64,000 bases of DNA, from NCBI RefSeq assembly GCF_026314945.1, contig NZ_CP111121.1:1426001-1490000 (forward strand), given 5' to 3'. Made by a program: the position numbers and the translations under genes. Origin of the DNA: Chryseobacterium fluminis. GTDB taxonomy: Bacteria > Bacteroidota > Bacteroidia > Flavobacteriales > Weeksellaceae. Below the pieces are notes generated by a model. It was given only the letters and a program-made list of their open reading frames with translations. It ran no database searches and was not told where the DNA came from. Shown piece after piece: positions 8,179 to 18,415 of this stretch. Within the stretch, counting starts at the first letter, position 1. Every line of letters begins with the position of its first letter.

Positions 8179-11100
8179 TTATTTTATCAAGCCTTTTATT
8201 AAACTTAATCCAATAGATATATCGTCCGCCAGTGCCTGGTGTAAGGTCGCGAAATCTGTAGTTTCATCCACATTATTTTCCCAGTATAAAGCAGTTTGTG
8301 CCAGTTTTATCAATCCGGCAGTGCCTGCGGTTCCTTTCAGCTTATGGAGGATTTTTTTCAACTCTCCTGTGTTCTCTTCAGCAACTGCAGTTTTTATGTT
8401 ATTTTCAGCCTCGTTGAGCTGTTGGATGACCAGATTCAGGAACATGGTCCTGAATTCTTCATCATCATCTCCCGTCTGATCATTGAGGAGATCCAGATCA
8501 AGGTATTTTTCCGTTTCTACAGCATTTTTATTTTCTGTGGCGTCGTTCGAAATATATTTTTTAAGCATTTCAAAAAGATCAGACTGCCTCAGAGGTTTCG
8601 GAAGAAAATCATTCATTCCGGACATGATACATTTTTCCTTTTCTCCGGTGATGGTTCCTGCCGTTACTCCAATGATCGGAATATCATGATATTCCGGAAG
8701 AAGACGGATCTGCTTTGTGGCTTCAATACCATCCATTACCGGCATCTGAACATCCATCAGCACGACCGAAAAATGCCTTTTTTTGCACTGCTCCAGGGCT
8801 TCCAGACCGTTTACCGCTTCTGTAAGCTCTGCATCGGGAATGAGGTATTTCATCATTTTGCTGTTAAGCACCATATTCACGGGGTTATCATCTACCAGCA
8901 GAACCTGGAGATCCGGCGGAAATAAAGAAGGTTCTTCTTCCTGCTCCGGTACTACATGTATTTCTTTTACATTGTCCTGTACCGCCCGTTTCAGGATCTG
9001 ATAGAGTTCATCCGATTTTATCGGCTTTAATAGGAAATACGAGTTTTCTTCCTGGCGGAAAGAATTGATCACATCGTGCTCCTCCGAAGAAGTATGCAGG
9101 ATGACCAGGGGTGAAGTTTCATTCTTTTGAATGAATAATTCCTTGATTTTCTCAATAGTTTCTAGCCCGGAAATAACCGGCATATGGTAATCCATTAAAA
9201 TAACATCAAAACGTTCCCCCGCCAATAGGATCTGCAGGGCTTCCATTCCGTTGGCAGCCAGCCTCGATTCAATTTTTTTGTAAGCCAGCATGTGTTCGAG
9301 AATCACCCTGTTGGCCTCGTTATCATCTACAATGAGAACCTTTTTTATATTAAGGTCCTCATCTTCATTGTTTTCGGATACTTCATAGGGAATTTCGATG
9401 TCAAAGAAAAAGAGAGACCCTTTTTCCGGTACACTCTTCAGGGAAAGATGACTTCCCATATAGCCTAAAATGTTATTCGATATTGTAAGTCCCAGCCCGG
9501 TTCCGCCATAGCGTTTGCTGATAGAGCTGTTTTCCTGTGTAAAAGCATCAAAAATATGCTGCTGCTTTTCAACCGGAATGCCTATCCCCGTATCTCTTAC
9601 AGAAAATCTTAATGTTATATCTTTATCGCTGATATTCAGCTTTTCCACCTTAAGCTCAATCTCGCCACGTTGCGTGAATTTCACAGCATTACCCAACAGG
9701 TTGATAAGAATCTGCTTCAGCCTTGTTTCATCAAGCAAAAGTGTTTTCGGAAGCCCCTGCTCAATATTGAGAAGCAGCTCGATATTTTTTTTCTGCGACT
9801 GGTAAAGAATCACATTGATTACCTGACTTACAAGATCATAAACATTGGACCTTTCAATAAGAAGCTCCATTTTACCGGATTCTATTTTAGAAAAGTCAAG
9901 AATATCATTAATGATGGTCAGTAGATTTTCCCCGGATTCATTAATATAATTTAGATATTGGACCTGTATTTCGGTGAGTGGAGTCTTTAAAAGGAGATCA
10001 GAAAAACCGATAACACCATTAAGAGGCGTACGGATTTCATGGCTCATATTGGCAAGAAATTCCGATTTGGCTTTACTTGCGATATCGGCCATTTTCTTTG
10101 CATTCTTAAGCTCTTCGTTCGTTTTTACCGAACCTGTAATATTCTGTACTGAGACAATTACGCCTCCTACTACACCATCAGAAAGATACCAGGGTCCTAC
10201 TTCCAGGTTATAATGCTGCATACCTTTTTTATGTAAGACTTCAATGGCAAAATCTTCATTTTTATAGACTTTACCCTTCAGCGCATCTTTGTAGATAAGT
10301 TTTCTCTCGTCAGGAATATTAGGAGAAACGGTAAACATGTTCTCTCCTATCAGATTGATATTGTTCATATTGAACTCTTCTTTCCAGCTGGTGCTTACCG
10401 AAAGATAATTAAGATCTTTATCCAGCATTGCTACGGAAACCGGAGCATAGGTTATGAATGACTGCATCATTGCTTCTTTCCTGGCAAGCTCTAGATACAT
10501 GTTTTTAAAGGCGTCTATATCCTGAATGATTCCATAAACCCTGTTACAGACCCCATTTTCACACTCCGGAATTCCTTTTACCCTCACCCAGATGGTAGCG
10601 CCGTCATTACGGACAAGCTGAAACTCTTCATCATAAGGAATACCTTCGGAGACAGCTCTTTTAAACAAAAGTTCAACTTTTTGTCTGTCTTCTTCTTTAT
10701 AAAAACCCAGTGCGTTTTCAAAATCCGGCTGGAATGCCTGATCTATTTTATGAATCTCCTTCGTTGTCGTGGACCAGAATACAGAATTATTTTTAAGATT
10801 GACTTCCCAACCGCCCACCTGGGCCACCGAACTGGTCTGTTCAAGTATTTTCTTGGCATACAGAAGGTCTTTCTCCAGGCTCATTCTTTCAGTTACATTC
10901 AGGGCAGTACTCACTACGTACGGTTTTCCGTCTTTATCGGTTTCGACAAGATTATGATACATCCAGATCAGCTCTTCACCTTCTTTCGATTTGAGGATCA
11001 TGGTCCCGAAATCTTCTTTATTCTGGTTAATTCGTTGCAGGTACTGCTTCAAAAAAGGCCGGTTGTCTTCAGGAACAAGGTCTCTTAAATTCAACTTGTT

Positions 11101-12084
11101 TACTTCGTCTGCAGAATAGCGCAGGGTTTCTCTTCCCTTCTGGTTCACTTCAAGAATATTGCCCTCCATATCATGCATACTCATGAGACCAATGGCATTT
11201 TCAAAAAAGCTTCTGAAACGCCGTTCAGAACTTTGCAGCTCAATTTTTTCTGCAATATGCTGGGTAATATCAATCCCAAAGCAAAAAATTTCAGAGTGAT
11301 TTTGATTAGGCCTCAGATACCATTTTACAGTAATGGGACCTGCATTATTAATATTTGTGGTGGTCGTCAGTACCAATTCTTCATCGGTTTGAAGAACGTT
11401 TTCCAGTTGATGCTGTAAACCAGCATTCTGCTCTCCCAGAACCGTTAGAAAACTTCTATCAACCTCCCGACTGTCCGATATCCCGAAACTTTTTTTAAAC
11501 GTAGGATTTGCCTGTGTAAGATTAAATTCGCTATCAAGAACACAGATAAGATTATTGGAAATATCGAAGGTCTGCTGGAAATATTCGGCCTGGATATTTT
11601 TTCTTTTATTCATGAGAAGCTTCGTAATGGTCTCCCCTATCTTCCGTAGGGTGGCAATCTGGCTCTCAGAAATGGTTTTAGGCTTATAATCAATAACGCA
11701 TAGTGTTCCCAGTGCAAAACCTTCATTATCAGTGAGTGGTACACCTACATAAAAACGGATACCGCTTTCCCGAATTATCGGATTCCCGGATGACCTGCTG
11801 TCCAGCAAAGTATCATTTATTACGACAACATCTCCGCTTGCAATAGTATACCGACATAATGTATTTTCCCGATCGACGACATCTAAAGAAATTCCGATAC
11901 AGCTCTGTATGGTCTGTGTCTGACTTTCCATAATAGAAACAAGTGAGCTCGGACAATCAGCAACCAGGCAGGCCGTTTCCGCAAAAATATCTAACTGAGA
12001 GTCCTTCGGAAGATTCAGCAGATCAAACAGTTCCAGTTTCTTAATTCTTCCCTCTTCGTTCTCAGGTACTGGATAATTGTCCAT
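8179..12084 (-). CDS. Hybrid histidine kinase GAF-PASx4-HisKA-HATPase-REC-REC-Hpt
   Basis: A phosphorelay sensor of about 1301 residues. In order: an N-terminal GAF domain (~15-170), four PAS/PAC-like sensor segments (~170-660), a HisKA dimerisation helix with the phospho-His in [11 protein letters not shown] (~680), an HATPase with DTGIGIP (~833) and GGTGLGL (~863), a first receiver with phospho-Asp in VILMDYHMP (~963), a second in VVLMDVQMP (~1108), and a C-terminal Hpt with [12 protein letters not shown] (~1248). No membrane helix is seen if translation starts at the ATG at 12084 ([12 protein letters not shown]), a common start for GAF kinases. An upstream in-frame ATG at 12183 would add a hydrophobic stretch read from AT-rich DNA and is less likely. 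It is a cytosolic sensor; the signal is unknown. Confidence 0.92.
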   Translation of the reverse strand: MDNYPVPENEEGRIKKLELFDLLNLPKDSQLDIFAETACLVADCPSSLVSIMESQTQTIQSCIGISLDVVDRENTLCRYTIASGDVVVINDTLLDSRSSGNPIIRESGIRFYVGVPLTDNEGFALGTLCVIDYKPKTISESQIATLRKIGETITKLLMNKRKNIQAEYFQQTFDISNNLICVLDSEFNLTQANPTFKKSFGISDSREVDRSFLTVLGEQNAGLQHQLENVLQTDEELVLTTTTNINNAGPITVKWYLRPNQNHSEIFCFGIDITQHIAEKIELQSSERRFRSFFENAIGLMSMHDMEGNILEVNQKGRETLRYSADEVNKLNLRDLVPEDNRPFLKQYLQRINQNKEDFGTMILKSKEGEELIWMYHNLVETDKDGKPYVVSTALNVTERMSLEKDLLYAKKILEQTSSVAQVGGWEVNLKNNSVFWSTTTKEIHKIDQAFQPDFENALGFYKEEDRQKVELLFKRAVSEGIPYDEEFQLVRNDGATIWVRVKGIPECENGVCNRVYGIIQDIDAFKNMYLELARKEAMMQSFITYAPVSVAMLDKDLNYLSVSTSWKEEFNMNNINLIGENMFTVSPNIPDERKLIYKDALKGKVYKNEDFAIEVLHKKGMQHYNLEVGPWYLSDGVVGGVIVSVQNITGSVKTNEELKNAKKMADIASKAKSEFLANMSHEIRTPLNGVIGFSDLLLKTPLTEIQVQYLNYINESGENLLTIINDILDFSKIESGKMELLIERSNVYDLVSQVINVILYQSQKKNIELLLNIEQGLPKTLLLDETRLKQILINLLGNAVKFTQRGEIELKVEKLNISDKDITLRFSVRDTGIGIPVEKQQHIFDAFTQENSSISKRYGGTGLGLTISNNILGYMGSHLSLKSVPEKGSLFFFDIEIPYEVSENNEDEDLNIKKVLIVDDNEANRVILEHMLAYKKIESRLAANGMEALQILLAGERFDVILMDYHMPVISGLETIEKIKELFIQKNETSPLVILHTSSEEHDVINSFRQEENSYFLLKPIKSDELYQILKRAVQDNVKEIHVVPEQEEEPSLFPPDLQVLLVDDNPVNMVLNSKMMKYLIPDAELTEAVNGLEALEQCKKRHFSVVLMDVQMPVMDGIEATKQIRLLPEYHDIPIIGVTAGTITGEKEKCIMSGMNDFLPKPLRQSDLFEMLKKYISNDATENKNAVETEKYLDLDLLNDQTGDDDEEFRTMFLNLVIQQLNEAENNIKTAVAEENTGELKKILHKLKGTAGTAGLIKLAQTALYWENNVDETTDFATLHQALADDISIGLSLIKGLIK

Positions 12085-12216
12085 AATATTGATAAGTATT
12101 TGTTTTACGATAAATATACTCAGAAAAATAGTATAAAAAATTATTTTTAGATATTTAGTTTTTGTAAGTATATTTATAAGCATATTAGCCTATTGTGCAT
12201 AAAATATTTATATGCG

Positions 12217-12392
12217 AATAATCATTTGATTGTTTATATAAAACCACACGAAAGATTCGTGCGGTAGCAAGGAATAATCATTTGATTGTTTATATAAAAC
12301 CACACGAAAGGATTCGGGCGGTAGCAAGGGGCTTACTTCTGATTTTTAGTGTGAATAAGAAATAAGACCACACAAAAGATTCGGGCGGTAGC
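12217..12392. repeat. Three palindromic repeats, two within a tandem ~55-bp duplication
   Basis: The unit AATAATCATTTGATTG... followed by CCACACGAAAGATTCGTGCGGTAGC occurs twice in tandem (about 12217-12271 and 12273-12328). A third, diverged palindrome is at 12368-12392. The palindrome CCACACGA(n)CGTGCGG is the same element seen in the arrays at 20.1-20.5 kb and 22.2-23.0 kb. It looks like a REP-type intergenic repeat. No gene is seen in the rest of 12184-12891. Confidence 0.8.
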
Positions 12393-12891
12393 TATAGCTA
12401 CGAATAAAACATACACCCTACAGTACCACATAATAGCTTAACACAGAATACTGTCAATCGGATTCTCACAACTGATTTTTAACAGCATGACAATAGTAGA
12501 ATTCTAATCCTTTCATTTTTAACCATTTAGCTGGTGATAATAACAACAGTTCTGTAATTTAATATGGATATATATATGCTATCTTAAGCTATTCACCATA
12601 ATTTGCTGTTTCGCGGTGTATACAATATAAATTGCATTAGAAAATTCAAGAACAGAAACAGAGTTCCTATAAATATTCATCACTCTTATCAACAGATGCA
12701 TCCAACATGAAGACCAATCCGGAAAAGGCAAAACATCTATACAACTCCATCGAATGCGCTTATAATTATATATGTTGCGAAGCAAACTTATCCGGATAAA
12801 TAATATCTGTAATGTGGTATGTATTAATACAGTACCTCATCATTTTGGTTTAGTATTTGCTAACTTAGAAGTACACCAAAAAATATTAGTT

Positions 12892-13467
12892 ATGGCAAAA
12901 TTAACAAATTCAAAGGCTTCTACAGCGACCAAGGAAAAAGCAGCCACAAAAGGGGCAGTTAAAGCAAAAAGTGACGCAGCTGAAAATTTAAGAGAATTTT
13001 TAGTTGACGGTCTGAAGGACCTGTACTGGGCAGAGACTCATCTTTCCAAAGCATTGGTAAAAATGCAGAAGAATGCCAGTTCAGTAAAACTTCAGGAAGC
13101 AATAGACCAGCATATTACGGAGACCGAAGAACAAATCGCACGCCTTGACCAGGTATTTGAAATTCTTGGCGAAAAAGCAAAAGCTGAGAAATGCGAAGCA
13201 ATGGAAGGACTGATAAAGGAAGGAGAAAGTATCATGAAGGAAACGGAAGCCGGTCCTGTAAGAGATGCAGGAATTATTGCAGCTGCTCAAAAGGTGGAGC
13301 ACTATGAAATCGCATCATATGGTACGCTTATTTCTTATTGTGAACTTCTTGGAGAGAAAGAAGCCATGAAGATTTTGAAGCAAACTCTGGACGAGGAAAA
13401 GAATTGTGATACTCTGTTAACAAAATTGGCCATTTCAGAAATTAATCTGGAAGCAGCAAGCGAGTAA
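12892..13467 (+). CDS. DUF892 ferritin-like protein (YciE/YciF family), copy 1
   Basis: A protein of 191 residues with a lysine/alanine-rich N-terminal tail (~1-30) and then a four-helix DUF892 domain. The family pattern includes LVDGLKDLYWAETHLSKAL, HITETEEQIARLDQVFE, KCEAMEGLIKEGES, RDAGIIAAAQKVEHYEI and DEEKNCDTLLTKLA, with the Glu and His residues that would form a di-metal site. YciF relatives are stress-induced ferritin-like proteins of uncertain chemistry. The ATG at 12892 was chosen because the longer frame adds AT-rich, non-conserved residues. The ACACCA motif 13 nt before the ATG also precedes the other two DUF892 genes in this window (31754-32314 and 51612-52268). Confidence 0.9.
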   Translation: MAKLTNSKASTATKEKAATKGAVKAKSDAAENLREFLVDGLKDLYWAETHLSKALVKMQKNASSVKLQEAIDQHITETEEQIARLDQVFEILGEKAKAEKCEAMEGLIKEGESIMKETEAGPVRDAGIIAAAQKVEHYEIASYGTLISYCELLGEKEAMKILKQTLDEEKNCDTLLTKLAISEINLEAASE

Positions 13468-13491
13468 AATAGATGTACACTTTACATACAC

Positions 13492-13519
13492 AGGAGAGTA
13501 GTATTATTTCTACTCTCCT
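13492..13519 (+). terminator. Hairpin after DUF892 copy 1
   Basis: AGGAGAGTAG pairs with CTACTCTCCT around an 8-nt loop, 25 bp after the stop codon. The following sequence is AT-rich but has no clean T-run, so it is a terminator-like hairpin. Confidence 0.55.
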
Positions 13520-13839
13520 AATATATTTACATTCTTCCAGGCTGATATCTGATCTAAAAACCAGCTTCTTATCAAAGCAGCCACTACACTACTCACATAT
13601 GCTTCATGTGTGATAGAAATATGTAAATCATCAAGATACATCACAAGGCAGTACAGCAGATGACCTCCAGATAAAAAAATACCTGAAGTGGTAAACAATA
13701 ACTTGAGTTTATTGATTATGCATGAGCTCACTGAGAGTCTGGTTTATACTGACAGGAGTGAGTAGTTTGTATCTTCTCTATACAATACGGCAATTAGTGT
13801 CATTGATTCAGCACCCGAAACAATAATAACAAACAATAA

Positions 13840-14489
13840 ATGATGCAGACGGTACAATCCACAGGTTGTGTAGCCATCTGCGAGGTCTTTCTACTGGATC
13901 TTGGACATCCCTGCAATGGCGCAGATAGCTATTATAATATTAATGAGACCGTTAAAGAAACTCGTCTGTAGATCCGGTCTTTCATTATGACCAAGGGTGA
14001 GACGGGTATAAACATGACAGCGATTATTAAGAATTTAACAGCATATTATAATTCTTATCAATGGTCCCGCTGATTTTGATACAAAGCAGCTGAACATTTA
14101 AAAAAAATAATGTCCCGATCATTGAAACAACAGTTGAACAGATGATTCACAAAAGCGGACAACTACACGCTGTAAGGTTTACTGATGATACTCAGATAAA
14201 AGTTGATGTACTTTATCATTCTCCTACCTGTATTCAGCATCCGGGGATGGTAGGGTGCTTTGGACTGGAGCTTACCGATAACGGACTGATAAAACTGGAT
14301 CATTCCCAACAAACTACTGTTCCGGGTATCTATGCCTGTGGCGATAGCTGTACGGCTATGCGTACGATTTCACAAGCTGTTTTTACCGGCAATATGGCAG
14401 CAGCGATGACAAATAAAGAATTGACAGACGTATATTTTTTTACAAGTAATAAAATGAATATCAGTAATGCATTGTATTCTATGCGCTAA
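13840..14489 (+). pseudogene. Decayed thioredoxin-reductase-like FAD/NAD(P) oxidoreductase
   Basis: Fragments of a TrxB-like flavoprotein lie in order but in different frames. The N-terminal piece at 13840 reads EVFLLDLGHPCNGADS, like the end of the first FAD strand and the HPCN turn of this family. A middle piece near 13985-14110 reads NMTAIIKNLT and then, one frame over, ILINGPADFDTKQLNI. The C-terminal piece (14142-14489) is open and contains VDVLYHSPTCIQHPG and the FAD-binding TTVPGIYACGDSCTAMRTISQAV. About a third of a normal ~300-residue gene is missing between the first two pieces, including the CxxC region. One break is in a run of eight A at ~14101. It is very probably non-functional. 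Confidence 0.75.
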
Positions 14490-14547
14490 GTCATAATTTA
14501 CTTGTCATGACAATGATAACTTTGAACATACCAAGAAAAAATTATAT

Positions 14548-14799
14548 ATGAAATTTATCATAACAGCAATTGTTGCAGCTTTTACAGTGAGCAGCTGCAC
14601 AAAAGACACGGCTGCAACCACCTCCAATAATGCAGAATCAGCATCTGCTTATGACAACAACAGCATGCCCACTAATAACTCTTCCGCCATGTCAACAGAT
14701 AGTTTGAATACGGAATCGCAGAATGCAGCGATACAGAATGTTCCGTCTGCAGATTCATCACAAAACACCAAAAGGGATTCATCCGCAGCGAGAAGATAA
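14548..14799 (+). CDS. Small Ser/Asn-rich lipoprotein
   Basis: An 83-residue protein with a lipoprotein signal (MKFIITAIVAAFTVSSC, lipobox VSSC at residue ~17) followed by a low-complexity tail rich in Ser, Asn, Ala and Thr. It should be exported and lipid-anchored. The tail looks disordered and gives no functional clue. It lies 58 bp after the decayed reductase and 200 bp before the cyanophycin synthetase. Confidence 0.65.
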   Translation: MKFIITAIVAAFTVSSCTKDTAATTSNNAESASAYDNNSMPTNNSSAMSTDSLNTESQNAAIQNVPSADSSQNTKRDSSAARR

Positions 14800-15001
14800 A
14801 ACCCTATCAGGCATCTATTTTGTTAAAAGAATGATTAGCCAGAGGCAGATCAAGCTTCATAACCGTTTGATATATAATCATTTAAATATATACCACAGCA
14901 TTCTAAAGTAGAATATAAGAATCTAATACTATTGGAGAATGCGGATGGGTAGTTCGCCTGCAGCCTTTTTGTCAATATTTATTTAAAAACTATCATTGGA
15001 T

Positions 15002-17559
15002 ATGATTACAAATGAGATCAGAATCATGCGGGGACCCAATATGTGGTCTCGCAATCATCAGCGTCTAATTATCATCAAATTTGATCCTTTTGCAATTTCG
15101 GAAATAACCCCCGAAAAGCAACAGCTGATCAGCGATTTTTTTCGTTTCACCTATCACCTCGAACCCTCTTATGATGAATTCGGACTGTGCCTGTTAGACT
15201 ATACAGTAACTCTGGCATCAATTTTACAGGGATCATCTGCTTATCATCGTATAACCATACCTGCCCCGGGATCTTTTACGGAATGTTCGAATATGAAATT
15301 GAAGAAGCAGGCGTGGAATCGCTGAGGCTTGTCCTAAAAATGATAGAATCACTTTGCGATTGTGAAATTCCCATACCATTCGGCGAAGCTCAGCAACAGG
15401 TAGAGCATATTTATCATAAGTATGGCGATGGCCCGACAACAGCCATGATTACTGGAGCTGCCAGAAAAAGGAATATACCTGTGAGCAAAGGGCCTGCCGG
15501 ATTTACCATTTTGGGATATGGAAAGAACCAGAAAAGGATCAGCGCGGCCATTTCTCAACATACTTCCTGCATATCTGTAGATATTGCCTGCGACAAGGAT
15601 TATATGAAACAATTCCTGGAAAGTGCTTATCTACCGGTTCCAGACGGAAGGCTAACACAGGAGGAGAGTGAACTCTTACTGATTGCAGAACAGTTGGGGT
15701 ACCCCCTGGTTACAAAGCCTTTTAACGGTAACCAGGGAAGAAATGTAACTTGCGGCATTAAAAACTTTGAAGAACTTCTCATTGGATTTCGGTCTGCCGC
15801 GGAAATTTCAAAATCTGTGATTATTGAAAAAGAGATTATAGGGTACGATCACCGAATATTAGTGATTGGTAATAAATTTATTGCAGCCTCATTAAGACAG
15901 CCTGCTTCGGTCGTAGGTGACGGTGTTTCCACTATTTCAGAACTGGTAGAAACCGAAAATCTCAGTCCTTTACGGGGAAATGGTCACGAAAATGTTCTGA
16001 CAAAAATCAGCCTCGATGATGTTACAGAACTGCATCTTCAAAAACAGGGGTTGCACGTGAGTTTCGTTCCTGCAAGCGGGCAACAAATATTTTTAAGAGC
16101 CACCGCCAATTTAAGTACTGGGGGCACTGCGGAAGACGTCACCGATGTCATTCATCCGTCCAATATATTAGTGGCAGAAAAAGCATCAAAAGTTATTGGC
16201 CTGGATATCTGCGGAATAGATGTAATAAGTCCTGATATTACCCGTCCTTTTACTGAAAATGGGGGCGCTATTATAGAAGTTAATGCAGCTCCGGGATTAA
16301 GAATGCATAAATATCCCTCCAAAGGAGAACCGCGTGATGTGGGTGAGCCCATTATAGATTTAATGTTTAAGAAGGATGATGAGGGAAGAATTCCCATCAT
16401 CGCTATCACCGGGACCAATGGTAAGACAACGACGACCAGGCTCATGGCGCATACAGCTGCTTATGCCGGATATACAGTAGGATTCACTTCTACGGATGGT
16501 GTTTATGTGGGAAATGAAAGAATTAAAACAGGCGATTGTTCCGGGCCGCAAAGTGCACGGACTATATTACAGGATACAACCGTTGATTTTGCAGTGCTGG
16601 AATGTGCGCGGGGCGGGATTATCAGGTCAGGCCTCGGATTCGACCAGTGTGACATCGCCATTGTCACGAATGTTGCGGCTGATCATTTGGGATTAAAAGA
16701 TATTTATACCGTAGAGGACCTTGCGGCTGTAAAAGCGGTGGTTCCCTGTTCGGCAAAAAAAGAAGGCTGGGCTATTTTAAATGCAGGAAATGAATATGCC
16801 TATAGAATGAAAGACATGGTAAAATGTAAAGTAGCCCTGTTCTGCTCTGATGAAAACAATACCTACCTCCAGGAACATATGACAAATGGAGGAAGTGCTG
16901 TATATGCAGACAGCCACCTGAATGTTTTCATCTACGACGGCACGCATAAAATTCACGTTTTTAATATGAAAGAGGCGCCCGTCACCCGTAATGGAAAAGC
17001 AGAATTTATGAATGAAAATTTGCTTCCTGTAGTTCTGGCAGCCTATTTTTCGGGAATCGATACTGAAAAGATAGCCCTCGCTTTAAAAAGTTTTATACCT
17101 AGTGCAGAACACACTCCCGGACGCATCAATGAATTCGAAATCAATGGCATAAACGTCATAATAGACTATGCTCACAATCCTCACGGCCTCAGAGCCCTCG
17201 CAGGGTATCTTAAACACATTCCAGAGAAGAAAACCGGGATTATTACGGTGCCGGGCGACCGTCGAGATCATGATATTATTGAATTCGGAGAAATTGCAGC
17301 CTCCATGTATGACCATATTATTATCAGATTTGATCGCGATATGAGGGGAAGAAGCGAAGAATCGATTACTGAACTTTTAGGACAGGGAATCCGGAATATA
17401 AAGCACGGATTCGAATATCAGGTCATTGCAGATACTCAATCTGCTATTCACCATGCTGTTGAGAAAGCAGAAAAGGGAAGCTATGTTATTGTTTGTGCAG
17501 ATGATGCTATACATACGCTGAAAATTACGCAGAAAGTAGCCCTGCTTTATCAGGATTAA
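15002..17559 (+). CDS. cphA: Cyanophycin synthetase, with a one-base frameshift near residue 90
   Basis: It makes cyanophycin (multi-Arg-poly-Asp) from Asp, Arg and ATP. The N-terminal piece (from ATG 15002, IRIMRGPNMWS) is in one frame and the rest in another. The long open part runs 15187-17559 (790 codons with a GTG start, or from ATG 15283). Restoring one A in CCGGGATC at ~15270 would join PAPG to IFYGMFEYEIEEAG and give about 852 residues, the normal CphA size. The ATP-grasp domain includes LVTKPFNGNQGRNVTCG and IEVNAAPGLRMHKYP; the Mur-ligase-like domain includes ITGTNGKTTTTRLMAH and IDYAHNPHGLRAL. Both active domains are intact, so a partly functional product is possible. The cyanophycinase gene is 19 kb away (36304-37140) rather than adjacent. 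Confidence 0.85.
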
Positions 17560-17861
17560 TCTAAAGGGTGATTGTACAGAAAGTCACCGTATTCAGCTAT
17601 TTTGATTTTTTCTGATTTGTCAAGAATATAACGACGAATTGCTCTTGATGATTTACTATTATTAAGCGGGCATAGCAAGGCTATCCTTATTCTTGTTTCT
17701 TAGCTCTGAGAGCAGTTCATTATTGGAATATGACCATATTCTGACATTTTTTCACGCTGTATCGTGACAATTTTTCCAATTTTTTTACTTGGTATGTTTT
17801 TGGGAAATTTCTCATTGTGATCACGCAATTAATTGTTTAACTTTTAAAAAATCGTAAAATT
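17560..17861. promoter_or_regulatory. Hsp20 upstream region with inverted repeats
   Basis: About 300 bp without a gene. It contains the inverted repeats GAATATG-acc-ATATTC at about 17736 and TCACG(6 nt)CGTGA at 17752-17767, 95 bp before the hsp20 start. These are candidate regulator sites for heat-shock control. There is no CIRCE-type 9-9-9 element. Confidence 0.35.
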
Positions 17862-18317
17862 ATGTCAATCGTAAAAAGAAACAATGGCAGTTTGCTCCCT
17901 GCAAATCCACGTACACTGTTCGATGACTTTTTCAGCCGCGAACTTTTTAATTGGGGCAACAATAATTACTCTTCCCCTCTCACGACTCTCCCTTCGGTAA
18001 ATATTAAGGAAAATCCTGAAAACTTTGAAGTGGAAGTTGCTGCACCGGGTATGGAAAAACAAGATTTCCAAATTAGCCTGGAAGGTAATCTTCTTAGCAT
18101 TTCTTCTTCCAAGAAAAACCAAACGGAAGATAAAAAAGAAAATTACACCCGCAGAGAATTCAGCTATCAGGCTTTTCAGCGTAGTTTTGAGCTCGCCAGA
18201 GATGTGGTGGATGAAGAACATATCGAGGCTAAATACGAAAATGGTGTTTTAAGGCTCACCATCCCTAAAAAGGAAGAAGCCAAAAAACAGCCTCCCCGCC
18301 TGATCGAAATTCAGTAA
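17862..18317 (+). CDS. Hsp20/alpha-crystallin small heat-shock protein
   Basis: A chaperone of 151 residues. The alpha-crystallin domain covers about residues 40-145, with VNIKENPENFEVEVAAPGM at its start, the ISLEGNLLSISSSK strand, and the signature YENGVLRLTIPKKE at the end. The N-terminal arm is short and aromatic (DDFFSRELFNWGNN) and the C-terminal tail carries PRLIEIQ, close to the I-x-I/V anchoring motif. It should bind unfolding proteins as an oligomer in the cytosol. The gene is monocistronic, with a hairpin terminator at 18332. Confidence 0.95.
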   Translation: MSIVKRNNGSLLPANPRTLFDDFFSRELFNWGNNNYSSPLTTLPSVNIKENPENFEVEVAAPGMEKQDFQISLEGNLLSISSSKKNQTEDKKENYTRREFSYQAFQRSFELARDVVDEEHIEAKYENGVLRLTIPKKEEAKKQPPRLIEIQ

Positions 18318-18331
18318 CATGTATATTTTAT

Positions 18332-18364
18332 AATTGGTTTTCCTCCGGGGAAACCAATTTTCTG
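18332..18364 (+). terminator. Terminator after hsp20
   Basis: AATTGGTTTTCC pairs with GGGGAAACCAATT and is followed by a short T-run, 14 bp after the hsp20 stop. Confidence 0.75.
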
Positions 18365-18415
18365 TCATATCCGGTAAAAATTAATAATTCACTGTCAATT
18401 TAATTATGATAAATT

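Noticed and set aside
8296..8925. 209-codon frame antisense to the hybrid kinase
   Set aside because: It lies fully opposite the Hpt/receiver coding region, which has strong motifs; the antisense product resembles nothing.
12085..12183. 33-residue hydrophobic N-terminal extension of the hybrid kinase
   Set aside because: The extension is read from AT-rich [15 protein letters not shown] at 12084 is the typical start of this kinase type, so a membrane anchor is not claimed.
12579..12785. 68-codon minus-strand frame between the kinase and DUF892 copy 1
   Set aside because: AT-rich, no family pattern, and no promoter or leader signal was found.
13510..13731. 73-codon minus-strand frame after DUF892 copy 1
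   Set aside because: It begins in the region of the terminator hairpin and decayed gene, with no recognisable product.
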